This document shows, one piece after another, positions 45,770-54,156 of a stretch of DNA of 64,000 bases. Position 1 is the first letter of the stretch, and the number at the start of each line of letters is the position of its first letter. This stretch comes from JAGHAJ01 sp964559865 [NCBI: uncultured Synergistota bacterium] (lineage in GTDB: Bacteria > Synergistota > JAGHAJ01). The notes under the pieces are model-generated. The model made no database searches and was not told the origin of the DNA. It saw only the letters and a list, made by a program, of their open reading frames with translations. Made by a program: the position numbers and the translations under genes. Location: the NCBI GenBank assembly GCA_964559865.1, contig CAZLJD010000025.1:1-64000 (forward strand), written 5' to 3'.

Positions 45770-46710
45770 GGATAATTACGCCTTCGAGACTGCATTTTGG
45801 TTTCATTGACCCTGTGGGAAAGAGCGGAAGGATCTACGGCAGTATGGGTGTTGCTTTAAAGTATCCTGCTTGGGACCTTAGGTTTTCCCGTGCCGATCGT
45901 TTTGTGGTTGATCACCGTGATGATGAGGTTCGTAGGAAGGTTTTAGAAGTAGCAGATAGAGTAAAGGAGATTTATGATGTGGATGTTAATCTGAGAGTAG
46001 AGATTGCATCAATGATACCTTTGCATAAGGGATTTGGCGCTGGTACACAGTTATCCTTGGCAATTGGTGAAGGTATGTTGAGGATACTTGGTTTACCTTG
46101 TGAAAGAGAGGATATCGTGAAGGTTAGCGGTAGAGGAAAGAGGTCAGGGGTAGGCATAGCTTCATACTTTGATGGGGGATTTAATTTGGATGTTGGCAGA
46201 AAGAGAGATGGTGAAGGTTTGCCATTGTCGGTTTTCCACTTTGGTTTCCCGAGAGATTGGGTGTTTTTAGTAGTGTTGCCCTCCCTGGATCTGAATATAC
46301 ACGGAGGTGTGGAAGATTCAAAGATAGTGCAGGTTGATGGTATGGGTGTAGAGGAAATCTGTATGCTTGTTCTTATGAAGCTGATTCCCTCTTTAATAGA
46401 GAGAGATATAGCCCTTTTTGGAGAATCGGTGACATTGATTCAGAGACTGGTTGGGAGAATGTTTTCGAAGCCTCAGGGAGGGGTATTTGCGCACCCTGTA
46501 TGTGAAATGCTTATAGATTTCATGCTTCAAAGCGGTGCGTTTGGTGCAGGACAGAGTTCGTGGGGGCCCGTTGTGTATGGTTTGGTTAAGAGACAGGATG
46601 CCCTTGGTTTAAAGCGGAGGGTTGAGGAGCATTTACGTGCAGAGGATATTGCCGGAGATGTCTGGGTTGTTGAGGTTGACAATTATGGAAGAAAATTGGT
46701 AGGTGAGTAG
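45766..46710 (+). CDS. mptG: Beta-ribofuranosylaminobenzene 5'-phosphate synthase (beta-RFAP synthase)
   Basis: A 314-residue GHMP-kinase-fold enzyme that condenses p-hydroxybenzoate (or p-aminobenzoate) with PRPP, the first committed step of H4MPT biosynthesis. It has PSRLHFGFIDP, IPLHKGFGAGTQLSLAIGEG (the GHMP loop) and RGKRSGVGIASYFDGGF. It is a marker that the organism makes H4MPT itself. The start overlaps the DUF447 gene; it is followed by a CdaR-type regulator. Confidence 0.92.
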   Translation: MRIITPSRLHFGFIDPVGKSGRIYGSMGVALKYPAWDLRFSRADRFVVDHRDDEVRRKVLEVADRVKEIYDVDVNLRVEIASMIPLHKGFGAGTQLSLAIGEGMLRILGLPCEREDIVKVSGRGKRSGVGIASYFDGGFNLDVGRKRDGEGLPLSVFHFGFPRDWVFLVVLPSLDLNIHGGVEDSKIVQVDGMGVEEICMLVLMKLIPSLIERDIALFGESVTLIQRLVGRMFSKPQGGVFAHPVCEMLIDFMLQSGAFGAGQSSWGPVVYGLVKRQDALGLKRRVEEHLRAEDIAGDVWVVEVDNYGRKLVGE

Positions 46711-46711
46711 T

Positions 46712-47929
46712 ATGAGGATAACAGAAGAGATTGCTAAAGATGTGATTGATAGGATGTGCCCTGTTATAGGTAGGGATATAAGTATCACCGATGACAGGGG
46801 CATTGTGGTTGGTAGTAGCGATCCACAATGGGTTGGTAAGAGTTACAAAGAGGCTATTGCTACTATCCGTGAGGGCAAGGTGGTAGAGGTTGATACTGAA
46901 GACGGTGTTGGTGGAACTAACTTCCCGATATTCCTGGATGGCAAGGTTATTGGGGTGCTATGGATAACGGGCAGAGGCAGACATATAAGGGATATAGGAA
47001 GGATCACATCGGTTACGATAGAACTACTCTTACACAGGCGATTTATAGAGACTATTGGAAGTTTAAAAACGCATGCCATGAGTAGCTTTGTTGGAAGTCT
47101 GTTGAAAAAGGATAGCCTTGACTGGGAAGATATAGCCTCTTACTTGAGTGTATTAGGGTATGATCCTTCTTTACCCAGATTTGCTGTTGCCCTTGGGATA
47201 CCTAAGTATGGGACTGTAATAGGTAGTGCTATAGGTGTTATGCAGAAGAGTGTATCTGGTGGTATGGTAAGGTATGATGTTAGGGAGAAGGTCTTATCTA
47301 CCTGCAAGAAGGTTCCTCAAATTGGTGAGCAGGATATAGTGACTGACATAAGTGGAGGGTTGTTTGCTATCTTTAAGGTTGGAAGTACATGTGACTCTGA
47401 AGAGGAGGCAGAGAATAGAAAGATAGAGTGGAGTTTTGAACTCTCTTCTGTGTTAAAAGACGAGATAAACGAAGATGTCTTTTTGGGTATAGGTCCTTGT
47501 GCACACTCCATTTCAATGCTGAAGAAGTCCTTTAGAGAGGCAGTTCGGGCACTGGAAGTAGGTGTTCTGCTCTCTGAGTTTGCTGGGAAAAAAGTTTTCT
47601 TCTATGATGAGCCGATAGTGCTTTTGGGAAACCTTATAAGGAGTTCTGGTGGAGATGAGAGGCGCAACTTTGCTTCTCATGTGCTTGGAAATATAGACCA
47701 GAGTAGGATGAGAAAGGAGATACTGCATACATTGAAGACCTATCTCAGTTGCGGGATGAATGCTTCTTCTGCTGCCAAGAAGCTCTTCATACACAAAAAC
47801 ACTCTGCTGTACAGGTTGGAACGTGTAAAAAATCTTACCAGCCTCGATCCACACGATCCAATAGATGCATTTTATCTCTGGTTGGCCCTTCAAGTGGTCT
47901 CTGTTGATGGTGTGCTCCACGCACAATAA
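46712..47929 (+). CDS. CdaR-type (sugar-diacid) transcriptional regulator
   Basis: A 405-residue regulator. The N-terminal sugar-diacid recognition domain has MCPVIGRDISITDDRGIVVGSSD and IPIFLDGKV-like NFPIFLDGKVIGVLWITG. A middle GGDEF-like helical part follows, and a PucR-type helix-turn-helix ends the chain: LKTYLSCGMNASSAAKKLF and HKNTLLYRLERVKNLT. It senses an organic acid and is probably an activator. ATG 46712 is preferred over GTG 46703. It lies just ahead of the unrecognised 592-residue gene, which is the likely target. Confidence 0.9.
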   Translation: MRITEEIAKDVIDRMCPVIGRDISITDDRGIVVGSSDPQWVGKSYKEAIATIREGKVVEVDTEDGVGGTNFPIFLDGKVIGVLWITGRGRHIRDIGRITSVTIELLLHRRFIETIGSLKTHAMSSFVGSLLKKDSLDWEDIASYLSVLGYDPSLPRFAVALGIPKYGTVIGSAIGVMQKSVSGGMVRYDVREKVLSTCKKVPQIGEQDIVTDISGGLFAIFKVGSTCDSEEEAENRKIEWSFELSSVLKDEINEDVFLGIGPCAHSISMLKKSFREAVRALEVGVLLSEFAGKKVFFYDEPIVLLGNLIRSSGGDERRNFASHVLGNIDQSRMRKEILHTLKTYLSCGMNASSAAKKLFIHKNTLLYRLERVKNLTSLDPHDPIDAFYLWLALQVVSVDGVLHAQ

Positions 47930-48189
47930 GATTTAGATATTTTTGTATTGTGGCACAATTGATTTTGTGTGCTCCTTATGTTATCCTCTTTGTGAAAAAT
48001 AGCGTAGCTCTGTCTCTCTTAGCCTTCTTGAATTTGTCTGTAGTGGCTTTATAGCTTTGATGTTATAGTTCTTTGTGTAGGGAGGTGGTATTTCGGTAAT
48101 TGGTTGTGTGCACAAGTAGTATAGTGCTACTTTTGTATCGGATAGTATTATTTTGAGGTGAGGAATTCTGGAGAGAAGGAGGGGTTTTG
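47930..48189 (+). promoter_or_regulatory. 260-base regulatory gap with two TTGTG-CACAA palindromes
   Basis: No gene is visible. ATTGTG-G-CACAAT at 47947-47959 and TTGTG-TG-CACAA at 48104-48115 share inverted half sites (TTGTG and CACAA), spaced about 157 bases. A third, imperfect hairpin-like element GTAG..CTAC follows at about 48116-48130. They are candidate operators for the adjacent CdaR-type regulator. A clear sigma-70 promoter was not found; the AAGGAGGGG ribosome site of the next gene is at the end. Confidence 0.55.
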
Positions 48190-49968
48190 ATGGAGAAGGA
48201 GATAATGGCTGCTGTTATGGCAGCGACGGCGGAGCCAGATTATATGACCAATGATAGGTTGGAGGCACTGGTAAAGGGACACGGTATGTTGAATTTAGCC
48301 ACCATTGCGGCTGCGAATGTTATAACGGAAGAGATCCTTAGAGGGTTGGATTATAAGCTTAGTGATGCTAGCGTTTCTGAACTTCCCGTGGAGGATATAA
48401 TGAAGAAGGCAATAGCTACAGCTAAGCTTGCTGGTGCTGATGGTGCTAATGCTGCTTTGATTGTGGCTTCTTTGATGTATATAGCAGGTACAGACGCGAG
48501 GGCGGGTGTCCCTGCGGGTAATAGGAAGATAGGTGCATTGGCGAGAATGATAGCGGGTGCAGATAGGGCAGGAGTAGCTGCAATACCTACACCGAAGCTC
48601 TCAAATAGAGTGTCGGGCTTTGCTGCTGTTAAGGCGCTTTATGAGGCAATGGAGGACGGTAGGCTTACCAGTATAGTTGGTAAGAAATTGCCTCCATTCC
48701 TTGCGGGTGGAGCTATTTATGGACATAATGTTTTGGGAGAAGATATTGTATTTCCGGAAATAGCAACTAATGGTGCAAAGATAGCAACAGAGGCCATGAT
48801 GAATGCTTATAGTGGTGCAGGCTTGCTGCCAAGTCCGTTTATATCCGCAGTGTTGGGTGCTGCTGCTACAATGGAAATAGTTCACTCTGATGGTTTTATA
48901 GATGAAAAGTTAGGTGAATTCTTTATTGATACTACTTCTTATCTTGCTGGTAAATCTGCGGCTGAGACTGCTGGTCTGCCTGAGAAGATGAAGATAAGAG
49001 GAACGGATAGGGAGTTTGATACAGCGCACCTCATAGGAGATCTTGCGCTTTTGTTTAAGGATATAGGTGCACCTACAGTTGTAGGTATGATGTCATTTAA
49101 TGAGATTATGGCTGCCTTTGATAATGCGATATTCTATGGTGCAGGTTTCTCTGGGGGTCCAGTTAACCCACCGTTGGGTCATGTGACATGTGACGCAGTT
49201 GTGGCGATGTGCTTGCTTATAGATAATAAGGGTGATATTGAGGCAGCAGCTGAAGTTATCAGAAAGATCAAGCAAGAGCAGTGGTTTGACCCTGAGATGG
49301 CAACGATCTCAGTGAATACGGTGGCAAGGAAGACGGAGCAGATTAAGAGAGGTCTTGTAACAGATACTCTGATATTTGCAAGTGAACCTACAAGGACTGC
49401 GGGCGTTGCAAAAAGGGCAGAAAGGGCTTATCAGATGCTCAAAGAGGGCAAACCGCTTGAGGAAGTTTCCAAAACCTTCGATGCAGAGAGGCAGGCGTTC
49501 GTCGAGAAGAAGGCTTCCGAGCTCTTGAGTGCTGTTATGGGTAAGAAGATAGAGATAAAGTTCTTGAAACTTGCTGGTGCTGCAAGGAGAAGCCACCCGT
49601 TTGTAAAGCAATATTGGGGGTTCGATTCTGATATCGATATAGAGGTTAAGATAGATGGTAAGCCTTATAAGATAGAAGGACTTTCCCACAAGGCTTCTCC
49701 AGCCATTGCCAGAGGCGAGCTTTCTGAGGATTGGGCATTACCGATAGGTATTGCGGCTGGTGTAGCTCAGGAGTTACAGTACTCTGGCCACACCATAATA
49801 AATGTAACCATACCTGCTGCAGTTGCGGCTGCTATGGGTAAACATAATTGGAAGGATGCAGGTAAGCTGGCAGAAAACGGTGCTTACATTACTGGCGCTA
49901 TTCCTGGTGCAAAGGATACCGCGCGTAAAGTTGCTAAGTTAGCTGCTGAAATTATGAAGGCTATGTGA
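48190..49968 (+). CDS. Unrecognised 592-residue Gly/Ala-rich protein, possibly a metabolic enzyme
   Basis: I do not recognise this protein. It is soluble in appearance, rich in Ala and Gly, without signal peptide. Striking blocks are DGANAALIVASLMYIAGTDARAG, PAGNRKIGALARMIAGADR, FYGAGFSGGPVNPPLGHVTCD (about residues 320-340) and AARRSHPFVKQYWGFDSDIDI with GLSHKASPAIARGE near the C-terminus. A middle helical segment (about residues 420-455) contains RAERAYQMLKEG. It is placed between a CdaR-type regulator and a LarC-like gene, and an ATG at 48190 follows AAGGAGGGG. Context suggests a catabolic enzyme for an organic acid and possible use of the nickel-pincer cofactor; this is inference. Confidence 0.75.
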   Translation: MEKEIMAAVMAATAEPDYMTNDRLEALVKGHGMLNLATIAAANVITEEILRGLDYKLSDASVSELPVEDIMKKAIATAKLAGADGANAALIVASLMYIAGTDARAGVPAGNRKIGALARMIAGADRAGVAAIPTPKLSNRVSGFAAVKALYEAMEDGRLTSIVGKKLPPFLAGGAIYGHNVLGEDIVFPEIATNGAKIATEAMMNAYSGAGLLPSPFISAVLGAAATMEIVHSDGFIDEKLGEFFIDTTSYLAGKSAAETAGLPEKMKIRGTDREFDTAHLIGDLALLFKDIGAPTVVGMMSFNEIMAAFDNAIFYGAGFSGGPVNPPLGHVTCDAVVAMCLLIDNKGDIEAAAEVIRKIKQEQWFDPEMATISVNTVARKTEQIKRGLVTDTLIFASEPTRTAGVAKRAERAYQMLKEGKPLEEVSKTFDAERQAFVEKKASELLSAVMGKKIEIKFLKLAGAARRSHPFVKQYWGFDSDIDIEVKIDGKPYKIEGLSHKASPAIARGELSEDWALPIGIAAGVAQELQYSGHTIINVTIPAAVAAAMGKHNWKDAGKLAENGAYITGAIPGAKDTARKVAKLAAEIMKAM

Positions 49969-49976
49969 CTACTTTG

Positions 49977-50013
49977 CAGGTAGGGGGTGTTTTCGCTCCC
50001 TACCTGTTTGTTT
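49977..50013 (+). terminator. Terminator after the 592-residue gene
   Basis: An 11-pair stem (49977-49987 with 49996-50006, one G-T pair) and loop of eight bases is followed by TTTGTTTG. It lies eight bases past the stop. Read-through into the following genes remains possible. Confidence 0.8.
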
Positions 50014-50026
50014 GGGGGATTAGTAG

Positions 50027-50515
50027 ATGCTTCTTATGTTGAATCTGGACGATATTGAGGTGGAATTACTCCCTCTCCACATACAGAAACTCCTCCAGAA
50101 AGGTGCAAAAAATACCTACTATGTTCATTCTGTAAATAAGAAGGGAAGAAATGGGATACTCCTTTTTGTTGATGTGGAAGAAGATTGTGCAGATGCTGTT
50201 ATTGAGTATCTTGCAGTTGAGGTGGGTACGATAGGGATAAGGATAATTGAGACGAAGCATATTCCTTTTGACTATGAGGTGAGGAAAGTAATTTTAACAG
50301 TAGGTGATAGAACATTTGGGCTATCTGTGAAGTTTATCTATAGAGGAAGAGGTAAACATGTGAAGGTAGAGTATGAGGATTTGAGGCAGGTTTCAGAGTC
50401 ACTCTTTATCCCGGCAGAGGTACTCAAGAAAATAGTAGAAGGCTTTTCTTTTTCAGACGATAGGGTGTGGGACATTAGCTTAGGTGAATTGAGTCTGCAC
50501 CTTGAGAAGGAGTGA
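50027..50515 (+). CDS. Stand-alone LarC C-terminal-like (Ni-insertion) domain protein
   Basis: A 162-residue protein that resembles the C-terminal half (LarC2) of the nickel-pincer cofactor enzyme LarC. Corresponding blocks are VHSVNKKGRNGILLFVDVEE (cf. MKKNRTGFRISVTVG in LarC at 61751), EVGTIGIRIIETKHIPF (cf. ETTTFGVRVSRVRRY) and KHVKVEYEDLRQVSESL (cf. VSPEYESCREVALKKGV). It lacks the N-terminal part. LarC2 binds the cofactor intermediate and inserts nickel with CTP. It could be an accessory insertion or carrier protein. The comparison was by eye. Confidence 0.7.
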   Translation: MLLMLNLDDIEVELLPLHIQKLLQKGAKNTYYVHSVNKKGRNGILLFVDVEEDCADAVIEYLAVEVGTIGIRIIETKHIPFDYEVRKVILTVGDRTFGLSVKFIYRGRGKHVKVEYEDLRQVSESLFIPAEVLKKIVEGFSFSDDRVWDISLGELSLHLEKE

Positions 50516-50524
50516 ATATAAGAG

Positions 50525-50632
50525 ATGCATGGAGGTTCGTGGTTGCTGTCGCTTTACATCTTGGAGCAGATAGGTTTTTGGTTAGCTGTTATCTTTTTTG
50601 TTAGGAGTAGGAGGAGAAGGGAGCAAAAGTGA
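50525..50632 (+). CDS. 35-residue membrane peptide ahead of the symporter
   Basis: The frame encodes 35 residues with one hydrophobic helix (WLLSLYILEQIGFWLAVIFFV) and a basic tail (RSRRRREQK). Its TGA overlaps the GTG of the sodium/solute symporter by four bases (GTGA), and a weak GAGTGAAT site lies upstream. Small accessory proteins are known to sit directly before SSS-family symporter genes. The overlap and charge pattern support translation. Confidence 0.75.
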   Translation: MHGGSWLLSLYILEQIGFWLAVIFFVRSRRRREQK

Positions 50633-51993
50633 TAGCTGTTACTGTATATCTCGGTTTTCTGTCCCTTATAGGTTTATGGAGACTTAAGAAACAGCAGACA
50701 TTTGAAAATTTCTTCCTTTCTACGCAGAAGCTTGGCATGCTTGAAACATCTCTCACCTTGATGTCAACTTGGGTTGATTCTGCTATAATACTGGGTTTTA
50801 GTGGCTATTGCTACATGTTTGGCTACGATACGTTGTGGATAGCTATACCAACCTCTGTCGGTGTTTACACCTTCTCCCTGTTCTTTGCTGCGAAAGTCAA
50901 CAGGATAAGAAGAGGTTTTACGATTGGTGGTGTTATAGAGGAGGCATATGGAACGGGTGTATCTGTGGTTTCATCTCTATTCACGCTGTTGTATAGCATA
51001 ACGCTAGTAGCAACGAATGTAATGGCTGCAGGGTATGTAATGCAAGTTATGGTAGGTGTGCCGTTTGTCGTGGGAGCTTTCCTGATTCTTGGAGTTGCAG
51101 TATTATATACGGTGGTAGGTGGGTTTAAAAAGGTTGTGGAGACTGACATAGCGCAGTTTTTCCTCTTGATAGTGGGGTTGGGTGTGCTACTTTTGTTTGT
51201 ATTGAAAGCTGTTGGGGGATTTGGTCATATCCAGAGAATGGCCTTTCGTTACCCAACAGCGTTTTCCGTAGGTGATGTGGCATCATTCTTTATAGTATTT
51301 ACTTTCCCTTTTTGGGCAAATCCATCTTTTTATCAGAGATGTAATGCAGCAAAGTCACCTGATGTAGCGGTTGTTGGGGTTGCTACCGTTGGTTTGGTGG
51401 ATTCTGTGATGACATTTGTGGCTCTGATCGTTGGGATTGCTGGAGTGATAATATTGGGGAGGGATGTAATCCCTGATGCGGTCTTTCCTGGGGTAGTAAA
51501 GGCTGTTTTGCCTTGGGGGTTGAGAGACTTTGTAGGTTTGGCAATCCTGTCTGCTATAATGTCAACTGCGGATAGCTACCTGCTCATTGCTGGAGGGGTG
51601 ATTGCTCATGATATATTGAAACCCATTAAGAGAGAAGTGATTGATGAACTTGTATATACAAGGGTTGGCATAGTGCTTTCTGCAGCTGTTGCGTTGTTTG
51701 CAGCTATGATCTTCAAAAACATATTGGATGCTGCGATGTTTGCATTTTCCCTATTTGTTTCAAGCAATCTTATCCCACTTGTAGTGGCATTCTATGTAAA
51801 AGATGCGAAGCGTTTTGTTGCACCTTCGCTTGTTAGTATGTTAGGTGGCGGCTTAACGGTTGTGTTGTGGAAGATTTTTGATTGGGGTGATGTTTCCCTT
51901 TCCGTGATGTATGGACTTTTGGTATCCGGTATCTTGTGGTTACTATTGTACGGTTACAAAAGGGTTGTAAAGGGGCGTAGGTTGTATGGATAA
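50629..51993 (+). CDS. Sodium:solute symporter (SSS family)
   Basis: A 454-residue transporter with about 13 membrane segments in the SSS/LeuT fold. It has WVDSAIILGFSGYCYMFGYD in the first discontinuous helix, YTVVGGFKKVVETDIAQ in the fifth and ILSAIMSTADSYLLIAGG, the classic SSS Na+-site region with Ser-Thr-Ala-Asp-Ser. Substrate not determinable; organic acids such as lactate, pantothenate or proline occur in related proteins. Its position beside LarB and the CdaR-type regulator makes an organic acid plausible. It overlaps larB by eight bases. Confidence 0.9.
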   Translation: MIAVTVYLGFLSLIGLWRLKKQQTFENFFLSTQKLGMLETSLTLMSTWVDSAIILGFSGYCYMFGYDTLWIAIPTSVGVYTFSLFFAAKVNRIRRGFTIGGVIEEAYGTGVSVVSSLFTLLYSITLVATNVMAAGYVMQVMVGVPFVVGAFLILGVAVLYTVVGGFKKVVETDIAQFFLLIVGLGVLLLFVLKAVGGFGHIQRMAFRYPTAFSVGDVASFFIVFTFPFWANPSFYQRCNAAKSPDVAVVGVATVGLVDSVMTFVALIVGIAGVIILGRDVIPDAVFPGVVKAVLPWGLRDFVGLAILSAIMSTADSYLLIAGGVIAHDILKPIKREVIDELVYTRVGIVLSAAVALFAAMIFKNILDAAMFAFSLFVSSNLIPLVVAFYVKDAKRFVAPSLVSMLGGGLTVVLWKIFDWGDVSLSVMYGLLVSGILWLLLYGYKRVVKGRRLYG

Positions 51994-52774
51994 GAGGGTT
52001 TTAGAAGAGTTGTTGGAGGACTTTTCTGAAGGAAAGGTCTCAAAAGAAGATGTTTTGAAGGTATTTGAGAGTCTTCCTTATATGGATTTAGGGTTTGCAC
52101 GGTTGGATACACACAGGCCATTCAGACGAGGATTGGATGAAGTAGTGTTTTGTAAAGGGAAGGCAAAGGAGCATGTAAAAGGCATTGCGAAGGCACTTTC
52201 TACTTCCACTGGTAATGTGGTTTTTACGCATGTTAACGAGGATATGTTTAGGGTTATTCAAGATGAAATTCCTGACATTGTGTATTACAAGGAGGCACTG
52301 ATAGCAGCCTCTGTTAGGAGAAATGTTGATAAACCGAGAAAGGGTATAACGGTGGTTACTGCAGGCACTTCGGATATTAGGGTTGCGGAGGAGGCAGCTG
52401 TCATTGCTGAGATTTTGGGCAATGAGGTTGTTAGAATATACGATGTTGGTGTTGCCGGGATACATAGATTGTTTCCACACCTTGATACCTTGAGAAATTC
52501 GAATGTGGTTGTGACTGTTGCGGGTATGGAGGGCGCTTTAGTTACTGTAGTGGCTGGATTGATATCTTCTCCTGTCATAGCTGTTCCCACGAGCGTTGGC
52601 TATGGTGCAAACTTTAATGGACTTTCTTCTCTGCTTGCAATGTTGAATGCCTGTGTACCTGGTATAGGGGTGGTTAATATAGATAATGGTTTTGGTGCTG
52701 GGGTGTTGGCTCACATGATAAACAGTCTTGCGTACAGGGGTGATAGAAATAAAGATAGCGATACCAACCGATGA
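51986..52774 (+). CDS. larB: Nickel pincer cofactor biosynthesis protein LarB
   Basis: LarB carboxylates and cleaves nicotinic acid adenine dinucleotide at the start of nickel-pincer nucleotide (NPN) synthesis. The 262-residue protein has an N-terminal helical part and a PurE-like C-terminal domain. Blocks are VTAGTSDIRVAEEAAVIAEILG, DVGVAGIHRL, VVTVAGMEGALVTVVAGL and VPTSVGYGANFNGLSSLLAML, all characteristic of LarB. It fits with larC at 61751. LarE is not in the window. Confidence 0.93.
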   Translation: MDKRVLEELLEDFSEGKVSKEDVLKVFESLPYMDLGFARLDTHRPFRRGLDEVVFCKGKAKEHVKGIAKALSTSTGNVVFTHVNEDMFRVIQDEIPDIVYYKEALIAASVRRNVDKPRKGITVVTAGTSDIRVAEEAAVIAEILGNEVVRIYDVGVAGIHRLFPHLDTLRNSNVVVTVAGMEGALVTVVAGLISSPVIAVPTSVGYGANFNGLSSLLAMLNACVPGIGVVNIDNGFGAGVLAHMINSLAYRGDRNKDSDTNR

Positions 52775-53096
52775 TGGGGAGAAGGTATGCTCCAAGATGT
52801 TTGGTATGGCTGCATTTTATCTCATTTACGAATGTGATAGTGGAAAACTAAAGCTAATTGAAAAAAAGGTCAACCCCTATGCGAAGGAGATGCCAAGAGG
52901 AAAGACCTTTTATGTAATAGAGGTGCTCCGTGATTGTGATGTCTATGTGGTTTCTAGTATAGGAGCAAGGGGGAGAAGGAGGGTTTTGGAGAAGGGGATA
53001 ACTATCTATGATGTTGAAAAAGGAATAGATATAAGTATAGTGCTGAAACGTATAGAGCTGGAGCTTTGTGGTGGACATGCTGTTGGTAGGGTATAG
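52740..53096 (+). CDS. NifX/NafY-family small protein
   Basis: A 118-residue protein of the dinitrogenase iron-molybdenum cofactor family: IKIAIPTDDGEKVCSKMFG, AAFYLIYE and VVSSIGARGRRRVLEKG. It has the conserved fold but not a full GG-loop set. The start is GTG 52740 (or TTG 52728), inside larB. Its neighbours on the right are C1 genes, so a metal-cofactor carrier for the molybdenum or tungsten enzyme is possible but speculative. Confidence 0.8.
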   Translation: MIEIKIAIPTDDGEKVCSKMFGMAAFYLIYECDSGKLKLIEKKVNPYAKEMPRGKTFYVIEVLRDCDVYVVSSIGARGRRRVLEKGITIYDVEKGIDISIVLKRIELELCGGHAVGRV

Positions 53097-54156
53097 CGTG
53101 AGGGCTCTGGCAGAATCTGTTGTTAAATACAGCTTTAGAGATGTGGTTGCCGTTGACTTTTTTGGGGATTGGGATTTGCGACATATTGTGGATAATGTTG
53201 AGGTCGTGGAAAGCAGGGAGCATTTGTCTACTATATTGGAAAGATATGCTAAACATGATGTAATCTATTCCTCCGTGTTGGAAAACGATGTAGTACTCCT
53301 TAACCTCTTGGGGGATAGGGTCATCGGTAACGGTGCAGAGGTGGTGGAAATAGTTAGGCCTGGCGAGAAGTGGTGGAATATTGCAGGGAGACTCCGTATA
53401 AGGATACCTAATGTTTTAACTGGGATGCTACCGTGTTGTTCGGGAAGGTGGTTGAAAAAACCTTATAAGAGTGGTGGTGGAAGAAGTATCTCTTTTTGGA
53501 GTGGCGAGAAGTTACCAGCTGGTTTTTATCTTCAAGAGTTTATAGATGGGGAGAGTTTTTCGTTTTTGTTTGTGAGTAATGGTAAAGATTTGATGCTTTT
53601 GGGTGTCACCCTTCAACTTGTTGGAGTGGACTTCCTTGGGGCTCACAGGTTTGCGTGGAGTGGAAATGTGTATCCAGCTAACCTTGAGCCTGACATCGTT
53701 GATGAAGTAAAAGAGTGGATTGCAAGGCTAACTTGTGAGGTAGGGCTTTGTGGTGTGTTTGGTGTAGATGTGATCGTGAAAGATAGCATCCCTTATGTTA
53801 TAGAGATAAATCCAAGGTATACCGGTAGCATGGAGCTAATAGAGACTGCGTTGGGAATCAATATCTTTGGTCTCCACATGGGAGCGTGTAGAGGAAACCT
53901 TCCTCTTAATATTCCAGAGCCTTTGGCGTATTTCGGGAAAGGGATAGTTTATGCGGAAGTAGAACTCTGTGGTTTCAGAAGTGAAGAGATGTGGAATAGG
54001 GGTTTTAGAGATATACCGGTAGGTGAAAGCGTTATCCATAAGGGAAGCCCTGTTTGTTCTGTCTTTTCTTCAGGAGGGAGCATAGGAGAGGTAATAGATG
54101 GACTTATTGAGCAGAAGAGATGGTTGTATGAGAAGGGAGTGAGAACTTGTGTATAG
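53074..54156 (+). CDS. ATP-grasp ligase of the H4MPT/methanofuran cluster
   Basis: A 360-residue ATP-grasp protein. The nucleotide site includes RWLKKPYKSGGGRSISFW and the metal-binding VIEINPRYTGSMELIE. It resembles ATP-grasp proteins found in C1 clusters of methylotrophs and the MfnD tyramine-glutamate ligase group of methanofuran synthesis. ATG 53074 gives a natural start (MLLVGYSVRALAES); GTG 53068 is possible. It overlaps fwdD by eight bases. A cofactor-biosynthesis ligase is inferred; the substrate is unknown. Confidence 0.82.
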   Translation, partial: DMLLVGYSVRALAESVVKYSFRDVVAVDFFGDWDLRHIVDNVEVVESREHLSTILERYAKHDVIYSSVLENDVVLLNLLGDRVIGNGAEVVEIVRPGEKWWNIAGRLRIRIPNVLTGMLPCCSGRWLKKPYKSGGGRSISFWSGEKLPAGFYLQEFIDGESFSFLFVSNGKDLMLLGVTLQLVGVDFLGAHRFAWSGNVYPANLEPDIVDEVKEWIARLTCEVGLCGVFGVDVIVKDSIPYVIEINPRYTGSMELIETALGINIFGLHMGACRGNLPLNIPEPLAYFGKGIVYAEVELCGFRSEEMWNRGFRDIPVGESVIHKGSPVCSVFSSGGSIGEVIDGLIEQKRWLYEKGVRTCV

